Assembly: GCF_029227915.1 (NCBI RefSeq)
Contig: NC_079880.1
Location: 10,691,501 to 10,755,500, forward strand
Reading direction: 5' to 3'
Source: Hydractinia symbiolongicarpus
Lineage: Eukaryota > Cnidaria > Hydrozoa > Anthoathecata > Hydractiniidae
DNA: 64,000 nucleotides
Below, piece by piece: positions 60,436-64,000 of the stretch; within the stretch, counting starts at the first letter, position 1; every line of letters begins with the position of its first letter. The translations under genes and the position numbers were made by a program. The notes beneath the pieces were generated by a model. It was given only the letters and a program-made list of their open reading frames with translations, was not told where the DNA came from and searched no databases.

Positions 60436-60510
60436 CGTTGTTCCCAGGACTTGTTAGGCTTTTTATATTTAGACGAAATATAAGAAGTCTAACAAGTCCT
60501 GAGGACGAGG
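60436..60510. repeat. Fold-back element (cctcgtcc-caggacttgttag)
   Basis: cgttgttcccaggacttgtt then ttttatattt is mirrored by aaatataa then ctaacaagtcctgaggacga. About 75 bp; the best-preserved full palindrome of the family seen also at 9121-9195 and 9532-9598. Confidence 0.75.
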
Positions 60511-61288
60511 TGAATTTCCCTGCACGTATAATACCAACTATCACATTGTATTTCTCCAAATGAAGCCGTTCTTTTAATAAACGCCACTTTTAAAACAGAG
60601 ATTTTCAATAAGCGTTCTCATTTCTTAATAGACTTTGCACTCCTTCCCGCATTTATGCTCACTCACTTAGTTCGGTACTCCAGCGAGCGCCCACTTACAA
60701 TCTTTTTAGAAAACAAATTACAAAATTCTAACCAGACTGGTCTATTGTTTTAAAAAGAAACTTATTGTTTGTAATCTGAAATTCTAACCTGATATTTTTA
60801 CGAAGCATATTCTTATAACAGAAAAGAGCGTGTATATAATCAATGCAAATAGTGTTTCAATGTTAGCTTGATATCTTTCGCAAAACACTTTCGTATGTAG
60901 AAAAAAGAAAAGGTTTTAATTTTATGTCTTCATTATGACAAGCTAGACCTATAAACAAATTTTGGGTCCTGCTAATTTTATACAAACCGTAAAATTTTGT
61001 TTCCGCAAATTTTGAACTTATGTAAAACAGAAGTGTAATTGACAGGCAACCTCGACCCCAAGGTTACATCTTGTATCCTTTTGACACGGAGACGAACATG
61101 ATACGGATACGAACATGACCCTGGGGCGGACCTCTCGGTTCTGTACTGTGTTTGGACGGAGTGACATAATCTAACGCGCCGAGTTAAATTAAATTGCACT
61201 CCTCTACCGTCCCCGTGTGGAAAAGATACATGATAACCTGGGTTCGAGGCAGATTAACAGGAAGGTTAGATGTAACACCGCCCCAACA

Positions 61289-61340
61289 TACCCCCCCCAA
61301 AAAAAACAAAAAAAAAACAAACAAAAAAACAACAACAAGT
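61289..61340. repeat. A/C low-complexity run
   Basis: A run of C followed by aaaaaaaacaaaaaaaaacaaa-type sequence and caacaacaa, just past the ADRM1 polyadenylation signal. Confidence 0.85.
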
Positions 61341-61362
61341 TCTTAACCAATTAAGATGTCAA

Positions 61363-61368
61363 TTTATT
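61363..61368 (-). promoter_or_regulatory. Polyadenylation signal AATAAA of ADRM1
   Basis: AATAAA on the minus strand about 33 bases past the ADRM1 stop (61401-61403). Confidence 0.6.
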
Positions 61369-61400
61369 AGAGATCAGATTTTTTACAAAACAGTTCAATT

Positions 61401-64000
61401 TTAATCCAAAGCCATATCTTCTTCTTCCGTTGCTTTTGATTCGGATTCTTGTAAAGCTTTTGTAAACGCGATGATATCTGAAAGTGTAAAAAAAGTCATT
61501 CCTGTATAAAAAAAATCAACAAAGTTCATTTCTATGAAATTTTACAGAGAGATGATTAGAGAGAGATTATTTCGAATAAATCGGGCGAATCAATAGATTT
61601 GCAAAAAAGCAGGGTTGCCACAGAGGTTTATTCATGAAAATCCAGGACTTTCCCTTTTTCAGTACTTTTGCAGGATTTATCAATATTCAAGTAAATTCCT
61701 GGTTTTCGATGACTGAATCGATATTGGTTTGCGAATAATATATCAGATATAGGTTTTTACTTATTCGATTGAGCGGAAGCGAACTTCGCAGCTCATTTTC
61801 TAGGATTAAACTTTTAAAGCAAAATAAAAATGTCAACATGTGATCTTAAGGAAGAGAGAGAAATTATGAACTATATATGACAAAATTTAAATACAACATT
61901 TACAGAGAATTCATTTTTTAAAATTAACAAATTTAGATATTTTGTAAGACATATTTTTAGCTCCAGGAAAACCTGAAAAAGCATTGCCGGAAAATTTTTA
62001 TTTTCTGGTCCGTAGTTGGATATTTGAAATAATGAAGTAACAAACAAAAAAAACAAAACAAACAAACAAACAAACGAATAAACAAAGTAACAAACAAGAA
62101 AAGTCAGAGGGAAAATCAACACAGGTAGCACGTAATATAAACATCAACAAATGAGACGATTAAAGTAAATACCTCCTTTTGCAGCAGCGTTGACAGCATC
62201 TTGACTGAGTTTAAATTGTTGCATTAATGGCGCTAACTGACCAGACTGTAGTGCAGCGCTGAATACAGAGAGTGCCTGCAACGGAAGAGTAGCGGCTTAG
62301 ATAGAGTTGGACGCACAATTTATACTAACCCACTTTCAAGGAAAAAAAATGGGGCCGTCACACATCTTTGTTTTTTGTCTGCGCCTGGGTATTTTATTCC
62401 CGTTTAAAAATCACTCACAATTAAACTGTGTTTATTAAATTCTTTAACGGCGAGCTTTTTTCAAAAACATTACCACTGACTTTTCAAACGAAAACCAACA
62501 ATGTTTAGTATCGTTTAAAAAGCCTTTCACTGGTTTATCAAACAATACGGATTTGCTTAGATCGCGACGAAAGCCTTTTGATTGTTTTATATCAAAATAT
62601 CAACATTTTCAGCATTCACAAAGGGAGTTTTTTAAAAATCTAACTAAATCTGGCGATTGTAGCAGACTTTGTGTAAAAGGATGTTGTCCTGCAGGTGGGA
62701 AACACCGTACGGCACAAATATTTGAAAAATTTACTAAGCCAACATAGAATCATATTCTGATGATCAAAACAAGCTGAAAATGTTACCTGCTTAAATTGCG
62801 GTGACTGCACTGTATTGCGTAACTCTTCATCATCAGCCGGTAAACCACCTGCAGCGGGCAGGAAAGGTTTTAACCGAGTTTGCACCTCTTTATCTTTCAA
62901 CAAAGGTAGTAAAGCTTCAGTCGAAAACGATGCTGCCAGATCAACACCTTAAATAAAAGTACTCCATTATTGTTACATATATAGACAAGCAATAAAACCC
63001 ACCTTTACATGCAAGGAATCTGATGAACGTTTTAAGTACCATTGACTGTGGGAAATACTAGAAGCTGATTTTTAACTACTTTAATACGTTATATATATAC
63101 TTTTGTTTCGGCAGATAACTTTTTGTATTTTTTTAAAGAATTGGATTTCATAAAAACATACTGACACAAAATGTCATCTTAAGAGATTCGTTAAGAATGT
63201 ATGTTAAAAATGTCACTTAATAATTTACTTACTTTCTTGTTGTGCTGCAGCTTGTGGAACTATAGATAGAATTTATTAATCATTTATACACGCATTTTTC
63301 ACTCCTATTTCTACTTGAACCTTCACACGAAATCCAGGGCACAAAATAAAATGCATTCCAATCCAATAATGTATTATACATTATAAAGTATTATGTCAAT
63401 GCAACAGTATTAGTTATTGGTCAAGTTTTGGTTAATGTTTTTGTTCATCTTATGGTTCATGGATAGTTTTCATAGTCATATCAACTTAACAGTGGATGCT
63501 GCTGATAAAGTTAAGTAAACTTTGTATATACCTTGCATATTTGACAGGATATTTTGTAAGTCACTCAGTTGTACAGCACCTGCTGATTTGGCTGTTCCTG
63601 AAGGTGCTGAAGTGGCAGCAGGCGTTGGATTGGAAGCAGGTGGTACACTTGCTGCAGCGGGTGCAGGAGTTGCTGAAACCGTTGCAGGTGCAGCTGCTGA
63701 CCTGAAATTAAAGTTTTTTTCATAAAAAAAGTTAGAATGTTGGATCTTTTAGAATTGTTATTCACAGATGACAAAGAAAATAATAAAAACCCAACAACAA
63801 CAAAAACAAAACCAACAGTAGTAGATTTTTCATCAAATTTCAATCTGAAACTCTATCAGAACTTACTCTCTTGTGCTTGCTGCAGTTGTGTTCCTTGAAC
63901 TAGATCTAGAATCATCACTGTCAAATCCACCTGCACCGCCAGCACCACCAAGTCCAGTCATACCCAACAACTGCATCAACTGATTTTGATCCATGTTATT
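61401..64000 (-). CDS. ADRM1: Proteasome ubiquitin receptor ADRM1/Rpn13, C-terminal part (partial)
   Basis: Six exons are visible: 64000-63867 (continues beyond the window), 63701-63532, 63259-63233, 62947-62787, 62275-62173, 61477-61401. Phases 2, 1, 1, 0, 1 agree throughout. The first encodes MDQNQLMQLLGMTGLGG and a Ser-rich stretch, the second an Ala/Pro-rich linker ending VQLSDLQNILSNMQ. The next three form the DEUBAD domain that recruits the deubiquitinase UCH37/UCHL5 (STEALLPLLKDKEVQTRLKP ... LRNTVQSPQFKQALSVFSAA). The protein ends EEEDMALD, close to the EEEDMSLD end of the vertebrate protein. Known: Rpn13 sits on the 19S proteasome cap and binds ubiquitin through an N-terminal Pru domain, which must lie right of the window. 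Exon 63259-63233 is a 27-nt microexon. Confidence 0.95.

Larger units (their letters stand above)
58077..61400. other. Intergenic 3.3 kb with MITE-like elements
   Basis: Between the ADRM1 3' end and the saposin-like gene. It holds the elements at 58485-58659, 58848-59149 and 60436-60510, a further cctcgaccccaagg fold-back near 61040-61140, and an A/C-rich low-complexity run at 61289-61340. Frames at 59621-59824 and 60050-60235 have no signature. Confidence 0.7.

Overview
This window is a piece of an A+T-rich animal nuclear genome. It has introns with GT/AG borders, many short exons, dispersed transposon remnants and minisatellites, and no bacterial gene layout. The gene content suggests a cnidarian, probably a medusozoan such as a hydrozoan: a two-exon BMP5-8-type ligand, a secreted PAN/EGF protein of a type I associate with cnidarians, a KIF13-type kinesin with a C-terminal CAP-Gly domain, and Polinton, Helitron-like, LINE and tRNA-SINE debris. 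The species is not determined.

Layout. 1-1469 (minus): broken 5' part of a Polinton/Maverick family-B DNA polymerase. 1470-4265: repeats. 4266-8204 (plus): BMP5-8-like ligand, 2 exons. 8205-10922: intergenic DNA crowded with mini-Helitrons and fold-back elements. 10923-16049 (minus): secreted PAN-EGF protein, 3 exons. 16050-18691: intergenic. 18692-43211 (minus): a complete KIF13-family kinesin whose 39 exons all join in phase (1662 codons plus stop), with one further candidate 54-nt cassette exon. 43212-47691: intergenic with a probable kinesin promoter region and a LINE scrap. 47692-53874 (minus): complete phytanoyl-CoA dioxygenase-family gene, 12 exons, 363 aa. 54870-56230 (minus): degraded LINE reverse transcriptase. 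56321-58076 (minus): small secreted saposin-fold protein. 58077-61400: intergenic with three MITE-like elements. 61401-64000 (minus): C-terminal two thirds of the proteasome ubiquitin receptor ADRM1/Rpn13, running off the right edge.

The protein-coding genes are functionally unrelated (signalling ligand, secreted protein, motor, dioxygenase, saposin, proteasome receptor). Except for the BMP ligand, all are on the minus strand. The most interesting non-genic signals are: a family of ~100-200 bp elements with textbook Helitron ends, one of which fills most of the last kinesin intron and splits the CAP-Gly coding sequence; a minisatellite in a kinesin intron that has copied the neighbouring splice donor; and MITEs with readable terminal repeats. 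Exon models were built by eye from reading frame, splice dinucleotides and phase. I found no clear novel multi-gene system.
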